Part shown: in pieces, positions 48,488-59,989 of the stretch | Position numbering within the stretch: the first letter of the stretch is position 1 | Layout: each line of letters opens with the position of its first letter | NCBI GenBank assembly: GCA_023653785.1 | Contig: JAMKCH010002880.1 | Coordinates: forward strand, 18,592-82,591 | Origin: Ophioderma brevispina | Taxonomy: Eukaryota; Echinodermata; Ophiuroidea; Amphilepidida; Ophiodermatidae | Length of the DNA stretch: 64,000 bases | Direction: 5' to 3' | Program-made: the position numbers and the translations under genes | The notes under the pieces: model-generated | Told to the model about the DNA's origin: nothing | Database searches by the model: none | The model's input: only the letters and a program-made list of their open reading frames with translations

Positions 48488-49210
48488 TCGCTTATTGTTT
48501 GTGTGATGTCACACACAGGACCAAACTTTGACAACCCATAATATTGAATAGCTAACTGATTGGTAGAATGGTACTTTGTGGTATGGGAATAAAAATACTA
48601 AAAACATTTAAGAAAATAATGTATCATGCACAGTTAAAAAGTAGGTAGGCCTCAAACATCCCACACGCCCATTTTTATGCCACACATGTGATTGAAGAAT
48701 GGCCATTATAATATTAGCCTGACTTAGTGTAGTTTTACCCCTTGCTGTTTTAAAGGTAGTAAAAACAGTATTTTGCCAGTTTTTGTCACTTTGCCAGTAA
48801 AAAAGGCAACCTTTGGGTATTTTAGGATACCTATACTTGTAGCAGACTTAAAAATATCTGATTTTATTGAGCTTTATAATTTTTTGATTTAGCAAATCAC
48901 CGATAATGCCTGATTTCTGACCATAAATATAAAAAAATCTGGAAATATTTTTTAAAACTTTTTTTTCAATTTTTGAGATCAAAGTGTTAAATTATGATAA
49001 AAGTAAAATTTGCATCAAAAACAAAGTTTTAAGTACCATTTACTGTACCAATTTATTTTAAAGAAGTGGTCTTGTACCCTAAAATTGCGTAAGAAAATGT
49101 GTTCCCTGGAGCTTCACGAGATGCTACGCTAAAATTTGGCCTTGCCATCAGTTCAAATTTTGGAATTTCAGGAAATAGGACTACTATTCTCTTACATCTC
49201 GGAAAGTTAA

Positions 49211-49566
49211 AGGCTGACTCAGAGATTTCCCGAGGAGGGCGCCCTTATTTTTCAAACAAATCATGTTTTTTGCATATACATAATGCTTGTCCATGTACTA
49301 ATCACTGTGTGAAATAGCTAAGCTCAAATCGAAGTTCTTCATATAGAAAATCACAACTTTGTTATAAAATTCCGGATCCAGAATTTTTGTTATACACAGT
49401 ATCTTATGGCACATAATACTGTACATATGTTTACTGCATGAAAACGAAAAATCCGATTCATCTCAAACTTTGGAATTGAGCATTTTAGGTAAGTATCTGT
49501 AGTTCTAGTTGACTATTTTTAATTAGTACACAAAAAAGTTATATTTTGAAAGCTCTGAATCAGCCT
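49211..49566 (+). mobile_element. MITE family A, intact copy (356 bp, TTAA)
   Basis: TTAA at 49,207-49,210 and 49,567-49,570; ends AGGCTGACTCAGAGATTTC and a slightly diverged inverse. The interior matches 38,926-39,285. Confidence 0.88.
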
Positions 49567-49599
49567 TTAAATTCTCTTCAGCCTACCACCATTGATGTT

Positions 49600-51230
49600 A
49601 TGCCTGATTGGCTCCATAAGTGATATACCAGTAATTTTCTTTACAACCTATCAGTGACAGGTAGCAAATGGGGCCAGGTAATTTCCTGGTAATAGATCAA
49701 TCTGACTTGGTGTGAAATCTGCTTGCACCTCCAAAGTAGGGATAAACTTGTACATATTTGTTGGATTTCACTTCCCTTGTTCTCCTACATACATTCTCTG
49801 ACTTAAAGATAATCCCAAGGATTGGGATTAGTGACTAATCTAAGAAAGTAATTTAAATCTCGCCTACAAGTTCAATTCCATTGCATTTTAAATCTTCAAC
49901 GTCTAATCATATTTAATAGATTACTTTATATCTGTAGATGTACATGTATTATGTTCAGTGATTACATTCTAAAACCAGGATTATAGGCCTAAGTAGAATT
50001 ACTAGAATGGTTTTTTTTAAATTTAGTGTGATAAGCGACATTCCTGTTTCATGTTAGACCCTACACTTCTTTTCACATGTGGTTGAACAGGGACCATATT
50101 AAAATAACTTATTGATAATAATCCTGGCACATGAGTGCAAAGATTGTGTAATGATATTGCTATCAAAATGTCATTTGTTCAGCCAGTTGGGCAGTGTTGT
50201 CAAAGGTTAGTGTAAAGACCGATGATCATCCAATATCGCTATCATCGGCACGATGCTGCGATGAAATGTTACATCGCAATACGCGCGATAAAAAGTTCAA
50301 CTCATGTATACTCCGAGCGGTAAATGTCTCATATTAAGGAAGTTGTTGCTGTATTATTTTAGTGAAAAATTAATGTTGGCCAGTTGACCAGTTTCATACA
50401 CAATTTAGAGAATTATCTACATACCATTCGTATTTTGACGAGATAGCTCTGGATTTCCCGAATGAGATCTAGAAAACTATAGAATAGACGAGCGATATAG
50501 TACGATTTACTAGGTCAAAGTGATATTGAAAATTTGTGTAGCCAGGAGTGTTGAATCAAGTAATAATAGAGACCAGTTAACATCTACGTCACTTCTTTTG
50601 TTTGATTGCGAATCCATGCCTGCGAACGTTATGGCCCATAGTATTCAAAACTTAACAGAATAATTGCCCCCAGTTTGCTAAAACAGTCAGGCCGAACCTA
50701 TTTCAAGATACCAGGCCCAACATGTTACAAACATTGATGTTAACTGGTTATAGGACGACGGATGTTGCCAATCTGGCATTTTTGAATTCTGGAAATAGAG
50801 TACATGTCTGGACTGTTTTGTATTGTTGTACCATTTAAGTTTCGCAACATATCCAGCAGGATGTCTTGCCATTACTTTTATCATGTAAATGTCAGTTTGA
50901 TGATGACAGTTAGTAGTCTACCTATATTTGTACATGGGGTTGGCCAAACATGCAACATGTAGGATGCGGAACTCAGAATAGAATCAGGTGGGTAAACAAA
51001 ATATTTCGCACTAACCGCCAAAACATTCTTTACGATATCCTTAAAAGTAATCATGCCTCATATGGGATCATACTATTTTTTCGCACTACATCCATAGCTT
51101 TTAATAATTGGCCATAATACTTCATTGGATGAGTATTGTTGTCGATTATCGGGCTGATAGGGAGATTTTTAAGAGCAGGTTCAGCTTGGTTTTCATGAGG
51201 TCATCGCCCGACCTTGGATCCTAAAACAGC
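49600..51230. other. Intergenic stretch without recognised genes
   Basis: AT-rich, no protein-like frame. CpG-containing words cluster near 50,220-50,320. Confidence 0.45.
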
Positions 51231-51239
51231 CAATCAGAG

Positions 51240-51400
51240 AACTTTCGCGGCTGCGATATCGCCGAGAGTTGAACAAAATTCAACTCTCCGCGAAGCCCCA
51301 AAATCCATCGTGCGATAGAAATTCTTTCGCCGAGGCAATAAAAATCAGGGTCAAACTCCTTCGCAGCCGCGATATCGCGGGCGCGAAGTGGAGTATACAT
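51240..51400. repeat. G+C-rich palindromic cluster
   Basis: Contains a perfect 10-bp hairpin GAGAGTTGAA-CAAAA-TTCAACTCTC (51,264-51,288) and flanking GCGATATCGC words repeated at 51,251-51,262 and 51,369-51,378. Similar 'ggagtatac' or 'gtatactcc' words near 50,308 and 51,390 suggest a larger (~1.1-kb) inverted element; this is tentative. Confidence 0.5.
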
Positions 51401-51434
51401 CGGGCTTAACTTTAAACTTTAAACTCAAATTTAA

Positions 51435-51793
51435 AGACACTATCAGTGATTTATCCGAAAGAGTCAAAATATTTAAAATTTCTATGAATAGCTTAAAGGT
51501 GAAGGATAAGTGTGTAGAATTCTCATAAGTTACTTTTTCCAACTGAAAAGTTGACAGAAAATGAAGAAAACGGCAGTGTTCAAAGATACAAATCTCCGTT
51601 CAATTATGTGTTGTAGTAAGTGTCTGTTGTTCGGACAGTAATGACTAAAATTTCTGATTTTGTCCTTATTAGGTTGCTTCTGGTCCTATCATTTGTAGGG
51701 TATGTTAGGATACCTATACTTGTTGCAGACATGCCAAAATCTGATTTTTGATTTTTTTTGATTTTCTGATTTAGCAAATCAATGATAGTGCCT
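51435..51793 (+). mobile_element. MITE family D copy (AGRCACTATCAGTGAT ends)
   Basis: 359 bp between TTAA at 51,431-51,434 and 51,794-51,797. The ends agacactatcagtgat and the inverse of aggcactatcattgat. It has the same length and interior features as 62,477-62,835. Confidence 0.85.
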
Positions 51794-52068
51794 TTAACCT
51801 AGGGTTAGTTCTCCAGGTTAGTCGTACATGAATGGACCTTTGTTCTTTCAGCATACTCTGATATAAGTGTGATGTAATATGTGAGAAAAGTTCTCATTTA
51901 TGGGTTAGAATGGCCCATCCATGAGGGCTCACCGATTTCATCACACTATATATCGCTATAACTCATTCAGAGCAGTTTAAATATCATAATATAAAGTGAT
52001 TGATATGTGCAAGATGGCATCCCAGATGGGGTCCAATATGGCTGCAAATGTGAGTCAGTAACACCACT

Positions 52069-52184
52069 GTCGAGTGCCAAATTGTGTAAAACGTTTTTCT
52101 ATGGAGTGTGAACTGCGCACTATGATGAGATTGCGATTTATTCCGTATTAAAATACGTGCTTACACAATTTGGCACTCAACGAC
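52069..52184. mobile_element. Very short inverted-repeat element (~116 bp)
   Basis: The arms contain GAGTGCCAAATTGTGTAA and its exact inverse with ~60 bp between. Termini are GTCGAGTG and, inverted, GTCGTTGAGTG. Target duplication is not clear. Confidence 0.65.
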
Positions 52185-52612
52185 CCTCGTAAAGGTCAGT
52201 AATTCATTCACACTGTAGGCTAAAATATATTTTTGTGTGGTTTTTAATTGGATTATCGCTTCCAAAAGTGACTTCCTAACTTAAGTGTCATTGAGTCGTT
52301 ATTTATCAAATGTCCCTATATGCCAAAGGATGCCTAAAACCTACCAAAGGGACATACATTGTACATCCCTAGACTATTAGTGATCAGATTTTTCGCCACT
52401 TTGTAAGTGCCATTTCCAGCCATATTGGATACCCATCATGTATCGATTACTCTGATTACCCAATGATATGTAAACTGATTGACTTACAGGGATGTACACA
52501 AATGTTGCAGTACTAGGTTAGATAAAGTTATCAATTATAGCCATCTTAGAGTATCGGAAGCCATTTTGGATGCTATAATGAAGGAATTTATTATCACATT
52601 TTTGTGTTGTCT

Positions 52613-52644
52613 GCTTTAGCAGGAAGACACATAGGTATAGCTTT
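52613..52644 (+). repeat. Single copy of the covarying hairpin
   Basis: TGTGTT-gt-CTGC-ttta-GCAG-gaa-GACACA. The same architecture as the 33,071-33,262 array, with a T-G wobble in the outer stem and a shorter inner stem. It is followed by sequence resembling the downstream flank of that array ('ggttaacaattgctcat'). Confidence 0.7.
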
Positions 52645-53554
52645 TTCTGCTGTGGTGAGTTGCCATAAACAAAGGTTAACAATTGCTCATTCCTTACATA
52701 CACATTGGTTAACTTCATACTTGGTCAGAAGAACCACTGGCCCAAGGCTCATATGCACTGTAAACAAAGTGACCTTTGATGAGCCCTATGTGAACTTTGA
52801 CCCCATTTTGTGAAAATTTATAAAACTACATATCTTTGGTACATAAGATGCTATGACCACCCAAGTTACTGAAAAAGAACCACTGGCCAAGACTTAATGT
52901 GGGATGTATACAAATTGACCTTTGATGACCCAACAAAATACAGTTTACTCGGTACATTCTTTAGACAGTTTTAAGCACAGATTTGTCTCTTTTTATCCAG
53001 TATGAATTCAAATGTAAATTTAAAACATCTGAAAAAGGGAAAAACTTTTAAATATAAATCCTTGATTTTTAAAATAATACCTTGCTTTTTAAAACAATAC
53101 TTTGTATCTTAAATTCCAAATTTCGATGGTGTAATTATTATTATAGTAATTGAAAATGGAACACATATTTTCCAGAGTCTCTTTGAATTCACCATGTTTA
53201 TTTGCAGCTAGTATGATCAAATGTAACTGTTCTATTGTAGTGTATTACATACATTCAAACCCCCCTCTCATTATTCACAATATGGCCATGTAAAGTGTGT
53301 GTATGCGCATAAAACAACACGTGCATAAAATACAGGAATAAAACTCCCCTGATACAGACAACTACTGGTACATGTAGCCTTTATTATGTAAGCCAAAAAT
53401 ATTTTTTGTAATTATATTTCTGCACTGATCCAAGGGTTTTGTTATAAAGGGAGAAACTTTCACTTGTTGGCATTGTCATAGATGGTGGCTTAAAACTATA
53501 ATAAGTCCCTGCCAATTGAGTTAATAAGGATGTGGTTTATAAAACAAGCTTTCT

Positions 53555-53600
53555 GTGTGTGTGTGTGTGTGTGCATGGGTGCACACGCGCGCGTGTACAT
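53555..53600 (+). repeat. GT microsatellite
   Basis: A (GT)n run passing into GCGCGC-type alternating purine-pyrimidine sequence. Confidence 0.9.
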
Positions 53601-54321
53601 ATGTGCCTGTGCCTTAAAGTCGGATCCCAACTTTTATTAGTAAACAAAGCATAAAAATCATAATATCTTGACAAATACGATGTGTTATGCTTAGCCACTT
53701 ACAGGGGTCTTTAATACAACAAATTCCAATTCAACAGTGCAAAAAAATGGACTTTGATGAAAAATAGGGGCGCGATTTGTTTACATTGTGAAGAAATCGC
53801 TGATAGTGGCTTTAAGTGAGATGTTTTCCTGATTGCAGGAACAGATATTATGCACTGCATAATTGCGAGTTCTGCTTGTTTTTCTTTATTTTAGCACTCT
53901 GTCAATTAATGATGTCATGATTGCATGATCTTCTGGTCAAAGCAAGTGTTTTCAACGAACATGTTAATGTTATTCCAACATAACTTAACAATAATATGTA
54001 AATATTTTAAGGTCACAAGTCAAGATGACAACACACAACAGTGAAAAAAATGCTTTTGGTGGCAGAGGGAAATAAATTCTGCACCAGACCCAAACTTACC
54101 ACCTTCAAAACACTGCATGCTTATTAGGTTAAACTGCTGATGTATAAGAAACATAATACTTTTCTCAAGGCAAAATAAACACCAGTGGCTTGTACACTAA
54201 TGTACAGAACAAATTCAAACAAGCCACTCAACTCAGCAGCCTTTAAAAGCAGTGGTGAACTTAAGAAACATCAACTTGGTGTGGACAAAGTTTTGCTTTA
54301 TGGGAAAGAGGTGTTGATTTT

Positions 54322-54351
54322 GTGGGCCGCCAACTTTAGCTGGAGGACCAC
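54322..54351 (+). repeat. Single, more diverged copy of the covarying hairpin
   Basis: GTGGGCC-gc-CAAC-ttta-GCTG-ga-GGACCAC: the outer stem differs completely in sequence from the 33-kb hairpin yet remains paired apart from one mismatch. A GT run and then the 'gacctcaattgaaaag' block, as at 33.6 kb, follow. Confidence 0.55.
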
Positions 54352-54488
54352 TTATTAGCAATCTGTTGTGCGTGTGGATGTGTATGTGTGTGTGTGTCAT
54401 TAAATTTTTTTTTTTAAATTGACCTCAATTGAAAAGTTGAAGTTCAATAGGAACCAAACTTCTGTCATAGAGTGTGAATTACCATTAT

Positions 54489-54844
54489 CGTAATTTATGG
54501 CGTATTCGTAGGTTTATCACTTTCAATGCTTACTATCAAGATTCTGTAAGATCTTTTGTCTTGTTCTGCATTGACTCTGCCAACTCATTACTATACGGCA
54601 CCAATGAAATAGAAAAGGCTCCAGCTCTTGCAAAATAAAGATGCACGTCTGTTGTTCGCATGCGGTCTTGACCAGAGTTCATCACAACTTTTGATCACTC
54701 TCAACTGCTTGCCTTTTAAAGAATATATCAGATACAAAATACTTCTTTATGCGTATAAGTATCTTCACGGACAGGCTCTGTCATATACCTCACTGGTGGT
54801 CTCAATTTAAATGTGTTGGACAGCAATTCTGATGGCACTATAAT
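54489..54844 (+). pseudogene. LINE reverse-transcriptase C-terminal region, 5' piece
   Basis: This reads RNLWRIRRFITFNAYYQDSV, then SANSLLYGTNE, and after a frameshift LQNKDARLLFACG and LNCLPFKEYIRYKILLYAYK, then YLHGQALSYTSLV. This is the classic C-terminal block of CR1/L2-like LINEs (..CNSLLYGLP..LQRVQNAAARL..LHWLPVRxRIxYKxLLLxYKAL.G.AP.YL). It is broken by a stop and then by the insertion at 54,845. Confidence 0.83.
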
Positions 54845-55011
54845 CCATTTCTCTACCTCCGTGCAGTGATGTCATAACCTTGATTCAGCTTTTACGCATG
54901 CGTCAATATATGCCGTCTTTATGCGCGTGTGTAAAAACGCCATCGCGCGCGGTTTACTGGTGCAACCATCAAATCTCGCGCTGACGTCACTGCAAGGAGG
55001 TAGGGAAATAG
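54845..55011. mobile_element. Small inverted-repeat element inserted in the LINE
   Basis: The ends ccatttctctacctccgtgc and the inverse of ctatttccctacctccttgc pair over about 30 bp, continuing into 'agtgaygtca'. The interior (CGCGCG words) is unrelated to LINE sequence. Target duplication is not resolved. Confidence 0.72.
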
Positions 55012-55117
55012 AGCATACATATACATGTAGGTGAAGGCTACGGTCCTTGTCTGATGTTAAGCGACCCGTATGTAAGCATATATTGGGTGACAGATGATTC
55101 TGTCTTTGGTCCCAAGC
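55012..55117 (+). pseudogene. LINE reverse-transcriptase C-terminal region, middle piece
   Basis: An in-frame stretch ends WVTDDSVFGPK at the insertion point, matching the LINE motif 'GDRAFSVxxPKLWNSLP'; the motif resumes after the next element at 55,414. Confidence 0.72.
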
Positions 55118-55413
55118 CAGAGGGTGTTTTGAGTCAATCCCACAATGCACCAGTTTTGGGAAATTTCACCTCAATGGGGTCATGTGATCACATAAAAATC
55201 CTATTCTTAACACATAAAAAAACCATGACTTTAATGCTCATTTTAGCCCACAAAACGTTAGTACTTAGGTAATTTTTTTTGCATGATTATGAAATGTCTT
55301 GTGGTTCTTAATCTTTTGGAACACTTTTTATCCCTAAGTACTGACATGTGTTTAGTACAGTATGGTATAGGCACATTGCTATGCATCATGGGATTGATTC
55401 AAAACACCCTCTG
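55118..55413 (+). mobile_element. MITE (CAGAGGGTGTTTT ends, 296 bp, 9-bp target duplication) inserted in the LINE
   Basis: Terminal inverted repeats of about 30 bp (CAGAGGGTGTTTTGAGTCAA and the inverse of CAGAGGGTGTTTTGAATCAA) are bordered by gtcccaagc (55,109-55,117) and gtcctaagc (55,414-55,422), a 9-bp duplication with one mismatch. The 9-bp size points to Mutator-like elements, while CAG..CTG ends recall hAT (usually 8 bp). A second copy lies reversed at 45,613-45,908. Confidence 0.86.
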
Positions 55414-55660
55414 GTCCTAAGCTGTGTAACAAGCTTCCCATTAACATCAGAGAGGTAACCTCCACCAGTGTCTAAACAACTCCTGAAAACACTTATTTCC
55501 TGATATTTAAATTTTGTTAATTTGGATTTATATGTATTATGCTGGATTTTGATGTCTATTACTAACTTATGTTTGTATCTTAAGTATTTGCTGTAAGGGG
55601 CTATGTTTGATGTTGAGCGCCATATAAATGCAATTAATTTATTATAATTATTCACAAAAC
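55414..55660 (+). pseudogene. LINE reverse-transcriptase C-terminus and 3' UTR, last piece
   Basis: This resumes as GPKLCNKLPINIREVTSTSV, then a stop and LLKTLIS-like decay, and ends in a short 3' UTR with 'gagcgccatataaatgcaatt', a form typical of CR1/L2-like LINE 3' ends. Confidence 0.78.
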
Positions 55661-56981
55661 ATCAATAGCAGGTGATACAAGTATTCCTGGGAACAATGTA
55701 TTTTTAGAATTTTCTTTCTCTATTTTAGCAATGGCATCCTAACAGCTGTCCAAAAAACTAATTTTCAATTTTGTGCCTTTTCAAACATTCGTAATGTTGT
55801 CGGATGTTTAGGTCAGGCCCCTATAGCACTTTAGGAAAAATGATGAAATTTAAGTTGAGTTCCAAATTAGGGCCTACAGAAGGGTATTACTTATAGTTAG
55901 AGCAAATGTGCACTATTTTCATATTTTTCTAATTTAGAAACAAACGTTTTTGGAATAGGGAGTAAATGGATTCATGTTATAAAATTCACCTATTGACATC
56001 AAAAACACTTCATTCACCAGTGATGTTTGTGATCAAACAAAATGGAACTGAAAGTTGCTTTGAGATATTTTCAGAACTGTTTGCCAATTTTCTTTGATTT
56101 CTTTGTGTGTCCAAACACAGCTAAAATGGCTTTTAACTTGCAAGCCAATTGCCCTAAATGTGGTGGAATTTTCATCAAAATGTATTAAAAGAAAACCTTT
56201 TGATTCTTTAATGGACATAATTTATTTTGCATGATCACAACTCGTATGCCTTCCTATATAAACATGTCCATATACTTTTCAAGGTAAAATGTGCATCATA
56301 AAATCAGTCAGTTTTACAAGTTGTGCCTCATATTATGCAATAGAACATAATCAACCATATGTGTACATGACTACATACAGCTTGCGGTACTCATTACACT
56401 ACTCTTTTGTTTTCATATAGACATGAAACTTGATACCAGTACTTTATATATCAGCTGTTACAAGATTGAAAATTGTTATGCTATTCTAATTTACCAATAA
56501 CAATGTAGCCCATTAAGGTTTTTAATGAGAATTTGATTTGAAAAACAAAATAGCAAGGCAATTTCAAATTTTATAAAATTGATGTTTTATTCATAAATTT
56601 TATTTCAAATTTAATGTGATGTTGGAAAAAACTTTTCATCAGAAACAATGTACCAAATTTTTTGTGCTATAATTTTGATTGCTTTTACTCAAAATATTGT
56701 CCATTATACTCGGAGACAGAAATGAAAGAATATTGCGCCAAAGATGTGAAACTGGTTCATATTGTATTTCGTTAGTACTATTGAGATGCACCCAACAAAC
56801 AGTCACATTATGTGCCAATTTCATGAACGTGTGACACAGAACGCAAATACTTCCAAAATTCTGTCGCCAATGATAAATTCTCACTTATATATGGTACTAA
56901 TTACAATTTTGTTGACATTTTTCCTTCCCGTCATCCCACCCATTCCATTCCTGTTTCAATCCCACCCATCTCATCCCATAG
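55661..56981. other. Sequence upstream of the PAPSS exon; presumed intron
   Basis: AT-rich with a pyrimidine-rich run (56,920-56,979) that forms the acceptor of the PAPSS exon. No upstream exon is recognised. Confidence 0.5.
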
Positions 56982-57096
56982 AGCAAGCAAGTGGCAACCA
57001 ATGTGTATGAGCAGGTCCATCATGTGTCTCGTGCCAAGCGTGGTCAGGTTATGGGCACAAGGGGAGGCTTCAGAGGATGCACTGTATGGTTTACAG
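56982..57096 (+). CDS. PAPSS: PAPS synthase exon just before the APS-kinase P-loop
   Basis: A short exon reads [20 protein letters not shown], then [17 protein letters not shown], which is the highly conserved segment immediately preceding the ATP-binding P-loop of bifunctional 3'-phosphoadenosine-5'-phosphosulfate synthases (compare the [20 protein letters not shown] stretch of animal PAPSS1/2). These enzymes make the universal sulfate donor PAPS from sulfate and ATP, using an N-terminal APS kinase and a C-terminal ATP sulfurylase. A pyrimidine-rich tract ending in ccatag (AG at 980-981) gives the acceptor, and the exon ends at G|GTAGGT (57,096/57,097), leaving phase 1 to continue with the Gly of the next exon. 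I did not find the upstream first exon or the GxxGxGKT exon within the window; about 6.9 kb remain downstream, so introns must be long. The paralogue (1 or 2) cannot be decided. Confidence 0.87.
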
Positions 57097-57514
57097 GTAG
57101 GTCATGCTAATAAACATCTATCTACAGTAGGATTAATAATTTATTGGACAGAATCGAACACACGTGAGCGTGGACTGCGTGAGCCAGGAGAAACATCGCT
57201 CTTAGTTTCGTGATGCGTAATTAGTTGAAGAATGAGCCGAAGCCGGAGCTTGTTGTGCTTACTTGAGATGTGTGTATCTCGTGTCCAAGTAATTTTTAAT
57301 CCCACTGTAGATAGGATGTTAAATTATAGAGGGCACTGTTTTTGTGCTTAGGATCATGAACAGGTACATCATAAGTCTTTGTCAAAGATGCCTCAAAATT
57401 ACGTCCACCAACCGTGACAAGATTACCGAAGGAGCGAGGAATCTTTGCAGATAGGCATACTACTGTGCCAGGGGTTACACCAGGGTAAAATCTTAGGGAG
57501 GGTGAAAAAGGTAA

Positions 57515-57595
57515 AAAGCCATAATTTAATGCAATTTATTGCTTAAAACAATTGCATTAAATTATGCAATTTATTGCTTAAAACAAGTTTTTCTG
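57515..57595. repeat. Short inverted plus direct repeat
   Basis: TAATTTAATGCAA and its exact inverse flank 'tttattgcttaaaacaa'; the phrase 'atgcaatttattgcttaaaa' then occurs a second time directly. Confidence 0.7.
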
Positions 57596-58539
57596 AATTT
57601 TTTGGGGGGCCACCACTGTCACCCCCTTGGTGCCAACCATTTTGTGTATGCATAATGTCCTTTAAAGTACATTTTGTCACGATAAGGGGGAAATATATGT
57701 ACTAAATAATGGCTTATGTGCAAACATCTGTCAACCAAACCGTTTTCAACCACAATGTGAATGCTCGACAGTAACATAAAACAATGCCGCCAGACTGTAG
57801 TATCATATTTGGTTGACTGCAATGCATACACTAAACACAGGACATCTTCACTGTACAATTCCATCTTCATTGCCCTGTCATTTCCCAGGATAAATATGAA
57901 AGATTTATCATGGAAAATAAAGACAAACAAAACACACAAAATGTTGTGAAAAAGCTTCTTCTTTTTACAGTTCTCAAGGAGAGGGCACTATATTACTACA
58001 TGTACAGAGAGTAGGAACAGCAGCAAACTCAAAATACAGGAAAGCCTTGATAAAAGGCTAGTACATCATTAAATTTTGTCCCACACAGCATGTGTGTTGA
58101 GGCATCACAAATTTGGACAGTCTTGCCATGTTTACTTGACGTTAACTCATCATCCGTGTTTATTACTAACAGGTCAATGATGTCAATTTATGACATTTTA
58201 TGTCAGTGTTGCCAACAAAAAATTTGGTTAAGTTCAGTACTGGAAGTCAAAATATAGCCCTATTTCTACTCTTGATTTTAATGAGACAAATAATTGCCGC
58301 TTCCAGCAGCACCTGTTGAAAGTAGCACTATTTGACTTCAATAGCAGCCCAACTGGGCGGGTAAAGTGCGGTGTTGGCAACATTGATCTTTGTCAAATTT
58401 GTGATTGTAGCACTTTTATGGTTCATTCGGTATCCTAGGGAAAAAGGCTTATTCTTAAAATTTTGGTTTTTCCAACCATGTGTTTTGATTTCATGAGCAA
58501 AATTAATGTTTTGTATCACAGTGTTTATATGCCACTATG

Positions 58540-58735
58540 CTTCAATTTCTGTCCGTTTACAGACAGAAAAAATACAAAATTTCCAATTTCTTGCCGAAAT
58601 GGCTGACTCTGCATGTCAGGTTAGGCATATTTATACACAATACTAACAGTTCAGATGATACAAACAGCTCAACTTTTTTAAACTCGCAGGATGCAAAGCT
58701 GGGGATCACAAAATGCCCCTTTGATCATCTAAGGC
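58540..58735 (+). mobile_element. Partial MITE family B copy
   Basis: This resembles the right half of 36,965-37,256 ('cagatgatacaaa', 'ctcaactttttta', 'ggggatcacaaaatgcccctttg'). The left end is missing. Confidence 0.5.
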
Positions 58736-59059
58736 TCTGCAAGATCTAGTTACACATCAAATCATTACATTGGATGTGTAAAGAAAAGGTTGTTAACCCT
58801 GTATGAGCAGTGATGTGTGGTAAAGGTCGTAGGCATACAAATGAACTCCTAGTGAACCATGCTACAAAGCCTCATTCAGTTTCCTTTGCTTGAGGCACTT
58901 TTGGCACTATAAGTGCCTTACAGAATGATTATCGATTACATTGTGCCAAATAAGAAAGTAGATAAGCTGAAAATAAGGTAGCTTAGTGTGACAGGACATT
59001 ATAGGCTTACTGTACTTATGATGTTGGATGCAAGGGAGGTTGAAAGTTAAATCAAAAAT

Positions 59060-59460
59060 GGCAACCCATACCCCCCCACAGCCCGCCCTTCTTTCACCCC
59101 CCTCCTATACCCCCCCTCGCACACTCTCCGACCCCCCTCCATACTAACTTTCTCCACTAAACATCACTAACTCACATTTCATCCCCCCTCTACTCCCTGC
59201 CCCATCCCCTCACCTATGCCCCCTCTCTTTCTCCACCGTCCCAATAAATGTCGCCTTTTGATCTTCTCCCTCTCCTCATCCCCCTATCCCGAACTCACTT
59301 CTCCTTCCACCCCTATCCATCTATCATACACGTCCTCTCCTTCTGGCTTCCGCCAAATTGCCCCATGGCGAAACTATCCCAATCTACTTCCCATCAACAA
59401 CCCAATTGACAGCCCTTCCTCCCCTCTTCTAATCCCCCTACCCCCCCCAGTTATTACGAA
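59060..59460 (+). repeat. Pyrimidine-rich low-complexity tract
   Basis: About 400 bp composed largely of C and T with CCCC runs. The Ser/Pro-rich open frame within it is compositional. Confidence 0.8.
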
Positions 59461-59989
59461 AATGTTTCCTTAAGTTAAAGGTGCAATTCATAATCATCTT
59501 GGGACCCCATGATTCCCGAAGTGGTATCTATTTGAATCAGATGAAGGCATTGATTTTTTCTCATTGTCGTACTCAGATCCATTTCATCCCAAGATATGAA
59601 CAAAAAAACACCGTTTTAATGGCTTAAGGGGGTCCAATAGATGGCTCAAGAGTGATTAAATTGGAATGAAAAATCATTGTTTGTAAATCGCTGGTGTGAA
59701 TAAAAAACTGAAACCCAATGATATGTGTTTTTGCTGAACAATTGCATGATTCATAGGTTTTAGCTGTCAGATAGTAAAAAAAAATTTTACATTTTGAATT
59801 TTAATTTGAAAACCATGGAAATGTCATATCTTAAATTATTGAATATTTCTATGATACCTTGCAGCAGGGAAATCTTGTAAAAGGTACCAGCTTCATAAAT
59901 CTGACAAAGAAAAATAGAAATAGGATGTTGATTTTCAAATTAAAATTCTAAATGTAACAAATATGAAAAAACGCGGATTTTGTGATTCG

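Noticed and set aside
59216..59473. Ser/Pro-rich open frame
   Set aside because: Simply the translation of a pyrimidine-rich tract.
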